Assembly: GCA_014804605.1 (NCBI GenBank)
Contig: JAAUZM010000005.1
Span: forward strand, 127,619-173,128
From: Lachnospiraceae bacterium
Lineage (GTDB): Bacteria > Bacillota > Clostridia > Lachnospirales > Lachnospiraceae
Direction of reading: 5' to 3'
DNA: 45,510 nucleotides
The position numbers and the translations under genes are program-made. The stretch's first letter is position 1; each line of letters starts with the position of its first letter. Shown piece after piece: positions 29,344-39,502 of this stretch. The notes under the pieces were generated by a model. That model had not been told where the DNA came from, ran no database searches, and was given only the letters and a program-made list of their open reading frames with translations.

Positions 29344-29379
29344 AAAAGTAATGAGTAAGGAAGAATATCCTTACTCATT
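29344..29379 (-). terminator. Terminator between antitoxin repeats and toxN
   Basis: Minus strand aatgagtaagga-tattct-tccttactcattactttttag, just before the toxN RBS. Confidence 0.8.
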
Positions 29380-29381
29380 CA

Positions 29382-29446
29382 TCATAATTCGCCCTTCATG
29401 GTGGCGGAACACCAGTCATAATTCACCTTTAAGGTAGTGGAACACC
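29382..29446 (-). ncRNA. toxI: Type III antitoxin RNA, two imperfect ~33-34-nt tandem repeats
   Basis: Minus strand ggtgttccactaccttaaaggtgaattatga(ct) / ggtgttccgccaccatgaagggcgaattatga(tg). Confidence 0.8.
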
Positions 29447-29470
29447 TAGGAAGCTTTTTCCTACTTATAT

Positions 29471-29498
29471 ATTATGTGTAATTTTCCGTTTTTGTCAA
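29471..29498 (-). promoter_or_regulatory. Sigma-A promoter of the toxIN locus
   Basis: Minus strand TTGACA (29498-29493), 16-nt spacer, CATAAT (29476-29471). Confidence 0.78.
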
Positions 29499-29617
29499 GG
29501 AAAATTACTGCATTCAGCAAGAAAATTGTAATCACATCAAATACACCGAAACCATTTTATAATGATGACGGTATATTGATGATGAATGTATACGACTTTG
29601 CATGTCACTCCCGTCCA

Positions 29618-30475
29618 TCACCCTTTCCGAAACTTAGAAGGCGTTATCCCTTCCATTTTTTTAAATACCTGAATGAAATAAACGGAATCGGAGAATCCCG
29701 TCTGATGGCTTATTTCTTCGATGGATAGTTCTGTTGCCTTCAGAAGATACTTGGCGTTGTAGATACGGAGCCTTGTGATATATTCATGCGGTGCAAAACC
29801 TGTGTACTCCTTAAAGCATCTGGACATATGGGTACGGCTTAAGCCGAAATGGTGCGATAGGTCATCTAATGAGAGATTTTTCATATAGTTTGCCTGCATG
29901 TAAGAAACTATTTTCTCAACAATGTCAGAAGTTGTACTGCGCGTTTTGCTCCGGACGATCAGGAGATTTGTCAGGAGCAGATAAAAGGTGGCGGAAATTT
30001 CATATTCCATATATGAGGCAGCCTTTTGCGTGCATTGCAATATGTGTGTCTGGAATGGCTCAAAGTTTAAAAACTCGGTATTGGAAAATTTGACATTACC
30101 GGATTGCAGATAGGATTGTACTAACGGAGCAGCCGGCGTACCATCGAAATACAGAGAGGTACTGACCCAGTGGTAGCTGCTGGTCTGGTAATAATATTTC
30201 TGGCGGCAGTCGATCAGGCAGCCGTCTCCTTTTTTCAGCAGATAGCTCTTTCCGTTATATTTTAAATAGCCTTCTCCTTCTAATATATATCGAATTTCAT
30301 AGAATTCCTGATTGTTGCCTTCCGTGTAGTAGTCGTAAGCTGTTTTCAACAAGCTGAAAGATTTCGGATAGATCAACGTTTCTTTTGCTTTGCTGCTGAT
30401 GATAAATTCAGGGATGATATGTTCCGTTCCGTAAGCGAAAGAGTGTTTAATCAGTGGTAAGAAATCATATCTCAT
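29618..30475 (-). CDS. AraC family transcriptional regulator
   Basis: LSLDDLSHHFGLSRTHMSRCFKEYTGFAPHEYITRLRIYNAKYLLKATELSIEEISHQTGFSDSVYFIQVFKKMEGITPSKFR. Confidence 0.93.
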   Translation of the reverse strand: MRYDFLPLIKHSFAYGTEHIIPEFIISSKAKETLIYPKSFSLLKTAYDYYTEGNNQEFYEIRYILEGEGYLKYNGKSYLLKKGDGCLIDCRQKYYYQTSSYHWVSTSLYFDGTPAAPLVQSYLQSGNVKFSNTEFLNFEPFQTHILQCTQKAASYMEYEISATFYLLLTNLLIVRSKTRSTTSDIVEKIVSYMQANYMKNLSLDDLSHHFGLSRTHMSRCFKEYTGFAPHEYITRLRIYNAKYLLKATELSIEEISHQTGFSDSVYFIQVFKKMEGITPSKFRKG

Positions 30476-30646
30476 AATGATCATTTCCTTGCGTGGTTCA
30501 AAATTCATGTTTTATGCTTCTTTTTTCTATATAAGTATAGAATGAAATATTGTACAATTCAAGCATGAAAACCCAATTCGAAGATTGTATACAAAAGTGT
30601 AAAATTAATGTTTTGGGGAACGAGTAACCAAACAGAGGGGAAAATT

Positions 30647-31684
30647 ATGAGAGTAAAAGAGTTTCTGAGAAAAAAAGATATTGTTATTTCACCGAAACGA
30701 TACGGCATCGACGCATTGTCTCAAATGGCGCAGGCGGTATTTGCCTCTTTACTGATCGGCTTAATATTTAAGACGGTCGGGGAGCAGGGGCAGAATCTTT
30801 TGGGAGAATATAGAATCTTTACTTATTTTACACAATTGGGCAGCTTTGCCATGAAACAGGTTGGAGCAGCGATCGGTGTTGCAGTTGTATGGGCATTGAA
30901 AGCGCCACCGCTTGTTTTATTTACAAGTGCGGTGACAGGAGCGTTTGGTGCCGGTATCGGCGGGGAAGCGGCGGCACTTGTTTCTGCAATCGTAGGGGCG
31001 GAATTTGGTAAGGCGGTATCGAAAGAAACAAAGGTTGATATTCTAGTAACCCCGGGAGTTACTCTTCTGGTAGGAGGGCTTACAGCCACATTCATTGGAC
31101 CTGGGGTGAAAATGTTAATGAGTGGGATAGGTTTGATTATCATGAAAGCGACGGAATTACAGCCATTTTTTATGGGAATCATTGTGTCGGTGATTGTAGG
31201 TCTTGTCCTAACCTCGCCGCTTTCCAGTACGGCTTTATGCATCATGCTGAATTTGTCAGGAATATCGGCGGGCGCGGCCGCGGTTGGATGCTGTGCGCAG
31301 ATGGTAGGATTTGCTGCAACAGGTTACCGGGATTGCAGGATGGGCGGGGTAATGGCAATGGGACTGGGTTCTTCCATGTTTCAGTTTCCTAATATTCTAA
31401 AGAATCCTTGGATTTTATTACCGCCCACTTTATCCTCGATTATCATAGCGCCAATCGCAACATGCATTCTGGAGGCAACCAATACACCTGCGGGAGCCGG
31501 CATGGGAACCTGCGGATTTGTAGGGCAGATATTTACGTTTACGGATATGGGAATTAATACTAAATCCATCGTTTCGGTGGCACTATTGCATTTCATCTTC
31601 CCGGTTTGTTTTTCTCTGTTTTTTGACGGGATTTTAAGAAAAAAAGGAAAAATAAAGAAAGGAGATTATTCTTTTGAAATATAA
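30647..31684 (+). CDS. PTS_EIIC_2-type membrane protein
   Basis: 346 aa, multi-TM; GEAAALVSAIVGAEFGKAVSKETKVDILVTPGVTLLVGGL; RBS gagggg. Confidence 0.82.
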   Translation: MRVKEFLRKKDIVISPKRYGIDALSQMAQAVFASLLIGLIFKTVGEQGQNLLGEYRIFTYFTQLGSFAMKQVGAAIGVAVVWALKAPPLVLFTSAVTGAFGAGIGGEAAALVSAIVGAEFGKAVSKETKVDILVTPGVTLLVGGLTATFIGPGVKMLMSGIGLIIMKATELQPFFMGIIVSVIVGLVLTSPLSSTALCIMLNLSGISAGAAAVGCCAQMVGFAATGYRDCRMGGVMAMGLGSSMFQFPNILKNPWILLPPTLSSIIIAPIATCILEATNTPAGAGMGTCGFVGQIFTFTDMGINTKSIVSVALLHFIFPVCFSLFFDGILRKKGKIKKGDYSFEI

Positions 31685-31689
31685 ATGCG

Positions 31690-33018
31690 TCAGACGGCTT
31701 TCCGCCACGGCCCTCTCCGATAAAAGGTAATCGACAGCCCTGTAGCTAACGTCCAGCCGATGGGCCATGCGCACCAGATGCCGATATAGCCGATCTGCCC
31801 GGACAAAATTTCGGCCAGCACGACCCGCAGGATCAGATCCGTGAAGGTTGCGATCATGAAGTTTTTCATAAGCCCAGCGCCGCGCAGGATGCCATCAGCG
31901 ATCAGTTTGACCGATATAATAAAGTAGAAAGGCGCTACAATATAGAGAAACCGCATACCGGAAGCAAGCGCCAGCTCGGAGGGGTCGTTGATGAAGAAGG
32001 TGACAAGAGCCTTTGCGGCTAGAAGATACAGTGTCACGAGGGGAACGCAGAGCAGCCACACCATCTTAACGCCCGCTTTGAAGCCGTCCTTGATCCGCGG
32101 CAGAATGCCGGCACCTATATTCTGTGCAGTATAGTTGGACAATCCGTTGGCCAGCGTGGTGAAGGAGGTAATGACCAGATTGTTAAGCTTGACCGCCGCG
32201 GCATATCCGGCAGTAACCTCCACCCCGCAGTCGTTGATCACGCTCTGGATAATGATATTGCCGACAGAGATAAAACTCTGTTGTAAGATACTGGGAACCG
32301 CAATCACCGCTATTTTTTTAAACATCTCAAAAGAATATAAGACGACCCTTCCCTCGGTCGGGATACCGGACAGCCGCTTTAATACAACGATTACTGCAAG
32401 CACACAGCTTACACCCTGACAGAGAAAAGTTGCCCATGCCACGCCGGCCACTCCCATGTTGAAAGCGGCTACGAACAGAATATCTACCAGAATATTGGCA
32501 GTCGAGGAGATTGCCAGAAAGATAAACGGCGTCTTGGAATCGCCCAGCGCCGAGAAGATTCCCGTTGCTATATTATAGAAGAAAAGGAAGGGAAGTCCCC
32601 ATATGTAAATGTTCAGATATAATTTAGAGTCGGAGAGAATCTCAGACGGCGTATGGATCAGATCAAGAAGGACATCGCAGCAGACAAGCCCGAAGATCAT
32701 CAGGATCGCACACAAAACAGCGCTGGAGATCATGGTCGTGTAAACCGATGTTTTCATTTCCCCGTATTTTTTAGAACCGAACAGCCGCGACACGATGACC
32801 GAGCAGCCGATATTGCATCCGAAGGCAAAAGCGATAAAGATCAGAGTGATCTCGTAACTGTTTCCCACTGCGGCCAAGGCGTTTTCCCCGATAAATTTGC
32901 CGGCGACCAGACTGTCGGCAATATTGTATAACTGCTGAAAAATAATACTGCCAAACAACGGCAGACAGAACTGCCACAGTACAGTTTCCGGTTTTCCCAC
33001 GGTCAGATCCTTGTTCAT
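31690..33018 (-). CDS. MATE family efflux transporter
   Basis: 442 aa; LPLFGSIIFQQLYNIADSLVAGKFIGENALAAVGNSYEIT. Confidence 0.95.
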   Translation of the reverse strand: MNKDLTVGKPETVLWQFCLPLFGSIIFQQLYNIADSLVAGKFIGENALAAVGNSYEITLIFIAFAFGCNIGCSVIVSRLFGSKKYGEMKTSVYTTMISSAVLCAILMIFGLVCCDVLLDLIHTPSEILSDSKLYLNIYIWGLPFLFFYNIATGIFSALGDSKTPFIFLAISSTANILVDILFVAAFNMGVAGVAWATFLCQGVSCVLAVIVVLKRLSGIPTEGRVVLYSFEMFKKIAVIAVPSILQQSFISVGNIIIQSVINDCGVEVTAGYAAAVKLNNLVITSFTTLANGLSNYTAQNIGAGILPRIKDGFKAGVKMVWLLCVPLVTLYLLAAKALVTFFINDPSELALASGMRFLYIVAPFYFIISVKLIADGILRGAGLMKNFMIATFTDLILRVVLAEILSGQIGYIGIWCAWPIGWTLATGLSITFYRRGPWRKAV

Positions 33019-33206
33019 AATATCACGCCTCCGTTTCCAAATCCCTTATTATACTCTTTTCTTTCTAAAATGCAATCATAAACTGACATTTCTCCATTCT
33101 CATCTGCTTTCCAGTTCCTCGGCATTTCTCCAATTCTTCATTTCTACATCCTACATGACATTTCGGATTTTTCAGCATTTCTGTTTTCAGCAATTTCCAA
33201 TACCCA

Positions 33207-33358
33207 GCACTGATGAAGATTAATATCTTAAGGAACCCCTTAAAAAGCGTCAGCGCTTAACGAGGTTCTGAGTTGCAAAGCAACTCACGAGTTTAGCGTC
33301 TGCTACGCTTTTTACGGAGCGAAAGCGCGGTTCCGTAGATATTAATCTTCATCTGTGC
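33207..33358 (+). repeat. Structured dispersed repeat, copy C
   Basis: Arms gcactgatgaagattaatatct / agatattaatcttcatctgtgc (21/22). Confidence 0.93.
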
Positions 33359-33592
33359 GGACGTCTTAGATAATCCATCAACAATACCGCAATTTCCCGT
33401 CCCCACCCGATTGAAAAAACCCAAATTCAACGCTATAATAAATAAAACGGTGCTTTCCCGGAATTCCTATAAAAATAACACACCTAAATATAAAAAATGA
33501 CACCGTAATTTATGCTCAAAATCTATATGATATTGATAGGAGTAACCCGGTAAAAGTCCGATTACTATATTATAACAGGGGGTAACAACCAT

Positions 33593-36307
33593 ATGCGCAA
33601 TGCAGAAATGAAATCGTACGAATTTATGGATCATCAGGGAACTTTTCGGCTGGAGCAGCCGGAGAACGTAAGCTATCTTTATTTTCCCATAGCGGGGGAG
33701 CAGGGATTAAAAGGAGCCGTCACGCCGAGATTAGGCGGTGACTTGAAACGCAGTCAGAATGAATTTGTTTTACAGCCTGTCAGCGCGGAGGAGCTTCATA
33801 ACAACAAATCAACAAGGAATTTCTGGTGCCGGCTTGCTGACGGTGCATGCTTCTCAGCCACGGGCGTTTCGGCGCAGGCGGAAGCGAAGCGCTTTACGGA
33901 CGCACAGGACAGAAGCGTGTTGACTGCAGGGCCTATGTGGCATCAGATCGAACGGGAGATCGCAGAGTACGGCGTGGCTTCCAAAATCACTTCCTTCGTG
34001 CCGGTATCCGAATATTCTGTGGAGATCATGCATGTGGAGATTATAAACCGAGGGGATGAGGCAGTCACACTGACACCTACGGCGGCGGTTCCGCTCTACG
34101 GCAGGAGTGCGGACAACCTGAGGGATCACAGGCATGTGACTTCCTTACTGCACAGAGCCGAGACGACGAAGAACGGCGTTTTGGTTACACCGACACTTTC
34201 TTTTGATGAGAGAGGGCATCAGAAGAATCGGATCACTTACTATGTATGCGGTATGGAGCAGGATGGGACAGCGCCTGTGGGATTCATGCCCGTTGTGGAG
34301 GATTATATCGGCGAGGGCGGCAGCTACGAAAGACCGGAGAGTGTGCTGGCAGAGCGGCCATATGATCCCGCCGGCAGACAGTATGACGGCTATGAGATCA
34401 TCGGTGCCATGAGGTTTGCCCCGGTTACGCTGCAGGCGAAAGAGAGCAGAAGCTATATCATCTTCATCGGTGCGGAAGAGAACAGAGAGATGATTGACGG
34501 GATGTTAGCGACTTTTTGCGATGACGGTAAGGTACAGGAAGCGCTTCAGAATACGAAACAGTACTGGCTGGACAGGATCAATGTGTCCTATGAAACGGCG
34601 GATTCTAATTTTGATAATTTCATGTTCTGGGTGAATTTCCAGCCCATGCTGCGCAGAATCTACGGCTGTTCGTTCCTGCCTCACCATGATTACGGTAAGG
34701 GCGGCAGAGGCTGGCGTGATCTCTGGCAGGATTGTCTGGCACTGTTGATTATGCAGCCGGATGACGTGCGCCAGATGCTTATCGACAATTACGGCGGCGT
34801 GCGGATCGACGGCAGCAATGCCACGATCATAGGCAGCAGACAGGGCGAGTTCATAGCGGATCGTAACAATATCACAAGAGTCTGGATGGATCATGGCTTG
34901 TGGCCGCTTATGACGACTAAGATGTATATAGACCAGACCGGCGATCTGTCGGTTCTGTTAAAAGAGAATACATATTTTAAAGACAAGCAGGAAGCAAGAG
35001 GCACTGACATCGATCAGGCATGGGAAGCCGACGGATCGCCGGTTTTGAAAGATCAGGAAGGCCGTGAATATCTCGGATCCGTATTAGAGCACATTCTGGT
35101 GCAGAATCTTACGGTATTCTACGAGGTGGGCGAGCACAATCACATGCGGCTGCGCGGCGCAGACTGGAACGATGCGCTTGACATGGCGGCGGACAGAGGA
35201 GAGAGTGTGGCATTTACCGCTGCCTATGCGGATAATCTGGATGTGCTGGCGGAGTTGATCGGTCTGCTGCGTGAACGGCTGCAGATGGAGAGCGTGGAAG
35301 TATTAGCGGAGATAGAGCCGTTGTTAGCTTCCGGCACAGAACTGTATGAGGATGCAGAGCAGAAGAGAGCCCTGCTTGCAGATTACTGTAAGAGCATATT
35401 CCATCAGGTATCGGGCAGGAAGGTACAGCTTGACAGTGAACAGGTTCAGGCAAGCCTGCGGGAGAAGGCACAGTGGATCAGAGAACATATTCGCAGAACC
35501 GAGTGGATCGACGGCAAAGACTGCGGATGGTTTAACAGCTATTATGACAATAGCGGACGTCAATGTGAGGGAATCAAGCCCGAAGGTGTACGGATGATGC
35601 TGACGGGACAGGTATTTACCGTGATGTCCGGCACCGCTACCGATGAACAGACCGCGGAGATTGTTAAGGCGGCGGATAAATATTTATATCAGAAGGAAGT
35701 GGGGGGCTATCGCCTGAATACAGACTTTAAGGAATTGAAGACCGATCTGGGCAGGATGTTCGGTTTCGCATACGGGCATAAGGAGAACGGAGCAGTCTTT
35801 TCACACATGACCACAATGTATGCCAATGCGCTCTACAGACGTGGTTTCGGACGGGAAGGATACCGTGCCCTGTACACACTGTACGAGCAGGTGGCGGATT
35901 TTAATACCAGCATGATCTATCCGGGTATTCCGGAGTATTTTAATGACAGAGGAAGAGGCATGTACCATTATCTGACGGGCGCGGCGAGCTGGATGATGCT
36001 GACGGTGATCACGCAGATGTTCGGTGTCAGAGGAAACTGTGGCGATATGATTCTTGCACCGCAGCTTATGAAGGAACAATTCCAGGATGGCCGCGCGGGT
36101 CTCACCCTGAACTTCGGAGGCAAAAGGTGGCATATTGTCTATGTCAATGCGCAGAATGCGGAAGCCGGAACCTATCGAATCGGCAGTGTTACATTAGACG
36201 GCGGGCAGCTTGCGGTGCAGGATAATGAAGTGAGAATTCCGCTCACCGAGATCGAAAAGCTCAGTGAGGACAGCACCCATGAGATCATTGTGGAGCTGCA
36301 GGCATAG
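33593..36307 (+). CDS. GH94-type glycoside phosphorylase (cellobiose/laminaribiose phosphorylase-like)
   Basis: 904 aa; NFWCRLADGACFSATG, GRGWRDLWQDCLALLI, MRLRGADWNDALDMAADRGESVAFTA. Confidence 0.85.
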   Translation: MRNAEMKSYEFMDHQGTFRLEQPENVSYLYFPIAGEQGLKGAVTPRLGGDLKRSQNEFVLQPVSAEELHNNKSTRNFWCRLADGACFSATGVSAQAEAKRFTDAQDRSVLTAGPMWHQIEREIAEYGVASKITSFVPVSEYSVEIMHVEIINRGDEAVTLTPTAAVPLYGRSADNLRDHRHVTSLLHRAETTKNGVLVTPTLSFDERGHQKNRITYYVCGMEQDGTAPVGFMPVVEDYIGEGGSYERPESVLAERPYDPAGRQYDGYEIIGAMRFAPVTLQAKESRSYIIFIGAEENREMIDGMLATFCDDGKVQEALQNTKQYWLDRINVSYETADSNFDNFMFWVNFQPMLRRIYGCSFLPHHDYGKGGRGWRDLWQDCLALLIMQPDDVRQMLIDNYGGVRIDGSNATIIGSRQGEFIADRNNITRVWMDHGLWPLMTTKMYIDQTGDLSVLLKENTYFKDKQEARGTDIDQAWEADGSPVLKDQEGREYLGSVLEHILVQNLTVFYEVGEHNHMRLRGADWNDALDMAADRGESVAFTAAYADNLDVLAELIGLLRERLQMESVEVLAEIEPLLASGTELYEDAEQKRALLADYCKSIFHQVSGRKVQLDSEQVQASLREKAQWIREHIRRTEWIDGKDCGWFNSYYDNSGRQCEGIKPEGVRMMLTGQVFTVMSGTATDEQTAEIVKAADKYLYQKEVGGYRLNTDFKELKTDLGRMFGFAYGHKENGAVFSHMTTMYANALYRRGFGREGYRALYTLYEQVADFNTSMIYPGIPEYFNDRGRGMYHYLTGAASWMMLTVITQMFGVRGNCGDMILAPQLMKEQFQDGRAGLTLNFGGKRWHIVYVNAQNAEAGTYRIGSVTLDGGQLAVQDNEVRIPLTEIEKLSEDSTHEIIVELQA

Positions 36308-36337
36308 GAAATTCTATTCACCATTGAAAGGAGCATA

Positions 36338-39300
36338 ATGACAGAGATGAAAGAGAATACGGCGGCATACAGAATCGAGAATTACGGGAAACAGTCGGCT
36401 TTTGCCAGTTTCCTGCCGGGAATCAGCGGCGTGAGGGGCATCCCGATCTGGTGCTATTATGTAAACCGTGGACAGGGCGTGGTCAGTTTTGGAGTTGAGA
36501 ATAAGGATCATGCCATCATGGAGTTTTATCCGGCACATCAGGCTTACCAGAATGTAAAAAAGACCGGATTCCGTACTTTTATTAAGAAAGAAGGCAGGGT
36601 ATGGGAGCCTTTCCGGGACGAAAATATCCCGCATAGCATGTGCATCACCATGAACGGTCTGGAGATCGAGGAAAATCATGAGCAGGAAGGAATTGTGACG
36701 AGTGTGTCATATTATACACTGCCGGAAGAAAAGATCGGCGGTCTGGTGCGCAGAGTGTGTGTGAAGAATACCGGCAGTCAGGAGGCGCAGTTGGAGATTC
36801 TGGACGGTATGCCGGCATGCATTCCCTACGGCATCGATCAGGAGAGCCTGAAATTAATGGGACAGACCATGAAGGCGTGGATGCAGGTGGAAGATGTGGG
36901 CGGACATCCCTTTATGCGTGTCCGGGCGAGCACAGTGGATTCCGCAGCGGTGACGGAGATAAACGGCGGTAATTTCTCCATCGGCACACTGGCGGACGGT
37001 ACTATGCTGCAGGCAGTCACCGATCCGGAAGTGATATTTGCATATGATCTGTCTCTGGAGAGACCGGTGGGCTTTATCGAGCATGGATTACAGGAGCTTC
37101 TGGCGATGCCGCAGGTAAATCAGAATCTGGTACCCTGCAGCTTCTACGGAACGCAGGCGAAACTGGCGGCAGGAGAAGAGATCGTGCTCTATGAGCTGAT
37201 CGGGCAAGTGGAAAGTAAGGAACTGCTGGAGGAGTTTGCGGACAGGAAGCCGGATGCGGCATATTTTGAAGAAAAGAAGCAGGTGGCGGACCGTCTGGCG
37301 GAGGATCTGTGCAGACATATCAGAACGAAGACGGCGAATCCTGATTTCGACGCTTACTGTGAGTATACCTATATGGACAATGTACTGCGGGGCGGTTATC
37401 CCATCAAACTGACGGATGACAAGGTCTTCTACGTGTATTCCAGGAAACACGGTGATCTGGAGCGGGATTACAACTATTTCAGTATGCTTCCTGAGTTCTA
37501 TTCTCAGGGCAACGGCAATTTCCGCGATGTGAATCAGAACAGGCGGTGTGATGTGTTCTTTGCGCCTTTTACGGGTCGGGAGAGCATCAAGACCTTCTAC
37601 AGCCTCATTCAGCCTGACGGTTATAATCCGCTGGGAGTGGAGAAAGTCACCTATCGGCTGAATGCTGCGAAGACGGAGGAAATCTTCCGGGATGACAGCG
37701 CACAGGTGAGAGCGAAGCTTTGCGATATGCTCTCTAAGCCTTTTACGCCGGGAGCGCTTTACAGAGAACTGGATAGGTCCGATCGGACGAAAGAGCAGGT
37801 GGAAGAACTCTTTAAGCAGGTTATGACGGAGGCGGAAGGCGTCGTGAACGGTAAGTTCGGTGAGGGCTACTGGTCAGATCACTGGACCTACAACTTAGAT
37901 CTTCTGGAAAGCTACTTGAGTGTTTTCCCGGAGAAAGAGGAAGAACTTCTGTATGAAAAAGTGTACAGTTATTACAGACCTCAGGCAAAAGTAAAGAAAC
38001 GTGCACAGCGCTGTGTGAAAACGGAAAAGGGAATCCGCCAGTACAAGGCGATAGAAGAGCTGGATGTTAAGGATGGGCAGCTGCTTTGTGCGAAGGGAGG
38101 AGAAGGCGATACCATTTACGTTACATTGATGGAGAAGCTTCTGCTTTTGTCAGCGACCAAATTTGCGACGCTGGATGCTTACGGAATGGGCGTGGAGATG
38201 GAGGGCGGCAAGCCCGGCTGGTACGATGCATTAAACGGACTGCCGGCACTGTTCGGCTCCTCTATGGCGGAGAGCTGCGAGCTGGCGAGAAATCTGGAAT
38301 ATACGATACAGGCGTTGAAACGCTATCCGAGAGATGTGGAGGTGCTGGCCGAGCTGGCGGATTTCATAGAACAGATCGATCAGGTCGTAGCGGCGGAGAA
38401 GAAGACGCTGATGACGGAGCAGAAGGTAATGTCCTTCTGGAATCAGATCAATGATGTGAAGGAAGCTTACAGAGATCGGGTCTACGCCGGAGTGAGCGGC
38501 GACGTGAAGAGCCTTTCCGGTGAGAAGCTGGTGCAGATGCTGGGAGAGTGGCATGAGATCGTGCGTAGAGGTATCGAGAAGGCCTGCGAAATGGCAGGCG
38601 GTATCTGCCCCACTTATTTTTCTTATGAAGTGACGGAGTATCGGGAGTGTGAGGATGGCATCATGCCGCTTGATCTTCAGGTAGGAGAGGTGCCGCTGTT
38701 CTTGGAGGGTCCTGTGCGGTATCTGAAATTAGATCAGGCGATGTCCGGAAAACGCAAGCTGTACGAGCATGTGAAAGAGAGCGACCTGTATGACAATAAA
38801 CTGTCCATGTATAAGGTCAATGCCTCTTTGCAGGAGGCTTCCTATGAACTGGGGCGTGCGAGAGCGTTTACGCCGGGATGGCTGGAGAATGAGTCCATCT
38901 GGCTTCATATGGAATATAAATATCTGCTGGAACTGTTAAAATCCGAGATGTATAAGGAGTTCTTCGAAGATTTCGGCAAAGCGGCGATTCCGTTCCTTGA
39001 CAGCAAGGTGTACGGCAGAAGTATCTATGAGAATTCTTCCTTTATTGCCAGCAGTAAGAATCCTAACAGCAGTTATCACGGCAAGGGATTTGTGGCTCGT
39101 TTGAGCGGTTCTACGGTGGAGTTTTTGAACATGTGGATTATTATGATGTTCGGCAGACAGCCTTTTAAGGTATGCGACGGGGAACTTACACTGCAGCTTA
39201 CGCCGGCGCTGCCCGCTTATCTGCTTCAGGAGAACGGCAGTGTGGAAGCGGTATTTATGGGAGAGACGAAGGTGGTCTATCATGTGGGTGAGTGTAAAGA

Positions 39301-39451
39301 TTACATTCCCGATGAGTATCAGATCACGGAGTGCACGCTGGAATATGCGGACGGCAGTAAAGTGAGTGCGCTAAATGGTGTGATAAGCGGCAGTACGGCG
39401 GAAGATGTGCGTGACGGCAAGGTAAGTCGTATTGATGTTACACTCTGCTAG
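36338..39451 (+). CDS. Second large phosphorylase-like protein (GH94/COG3459-type)
   Basis: 1037 aa; [74 protein letters not shown]. Confidence 0.75.
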   Translation: MTEMKENTAAYRIENYGKQSAFASFLPGISGVRGIPIWCYYVNRGQGVVSFGVENKDHAIMEFYPAHQAYQNVKKTGFRTFIKKEGRVWEPFRDENIPHSMCITMNGLEIEENHEQEGIVTSVSYYTLPEEKIGGLVRRVCVKNTGSQEAQLEILDGMPACIPYGIDQESLKLMGQTMKAWMQVEDVGGHPFMRVRASTVDSAAVTEINGGNFSIGTLADGTMLQAVTDPEVIFAYDLSLERPVGFIEHGLQELLAMPQVNQNLVPCSFYGTQAKLAAGEEIVLYELIGQVESKELLEEFADRKPDAAYFEEKKQVADRLAEDLCRHIRTKTANPDFDAYCEYTYMDNVLRGGYPIKLTDDKVFYVYSRKHGDLERDYNYFSMLPEFYSQGNGNFRDVNQNRRCDVFFAPFTGRESIKTFYSLIQPDGYNPLGVEKVTYRLNAAKTEEIFRDDSAQVRAKLCDMLSKPFTPGALYRELDRSDRTKEQVEELFKQVMTEAEGVVNGKFGEGYWSDHWTYNLDLLESYLSVFPEKEEELLYEKVYSYYRPQAKVKKRAQRCVKTEKGIRQYKAIEELDVKDGQLLCAKGGEGDTIYVTLMEKLLLLSATKFATLDAYGMGVEMEGGKPGWYDALNGLPALFGSSMAESCELARNLEYTIQALKRYPRDVEVLAELADFIEQIDQVVAAEKKTLMTEQKVMSFWNQINDVKEAYRDRVYAGVSGDVKSLSGEKLVQMLGEWHEIVRRGIEKACEMAGGICPTYFSYEVTEYRECEDGIMPLDLQVGEVPLFLEGPVRYLKLDQAMSGKRKLYEHVKESDLYDNKLSMYKVNASLQEASYELGRARAFTPGWLENESIWLHMEYKYLLELLKSEMYKEFFEDFGKAAIPFLDSKVYGRSIYENSSFIASSKNPNSSYHGKGFVARLSGSTVEFLNMWIIMMFGRQPFKVCDGELTLQLTPALPAYLLQENGSVEAVFMGETKVVYHVGECKDYIPDEYQITECTLEYADGSKVSALNGVISGSTAEDVRDGKVSRIDVTLC

Positions 39452-39502
39452 TGCGTGTTCCGGTTTGCGGTAAAGATAACACACCGGGAGGCGTGGAAGA
39501 AC

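Noticed and set aside
29382-29446. Two ~33-nt repeats as a mini CRISPR
   Set aside because: No spacers between near-contiguous imperfect units, no cas genes; position before toxN explains them as type III antitoxin repeats.
33210-33217. CTGATGA plus GAAA motifs in repeat copy C, hammerhead ribozyme-like
   Set aside because: CTGATGA is absent from copies A, B and D and arises only from the single T-T mismatch in copy C; spacing and stems do not fit a hammerhead core.
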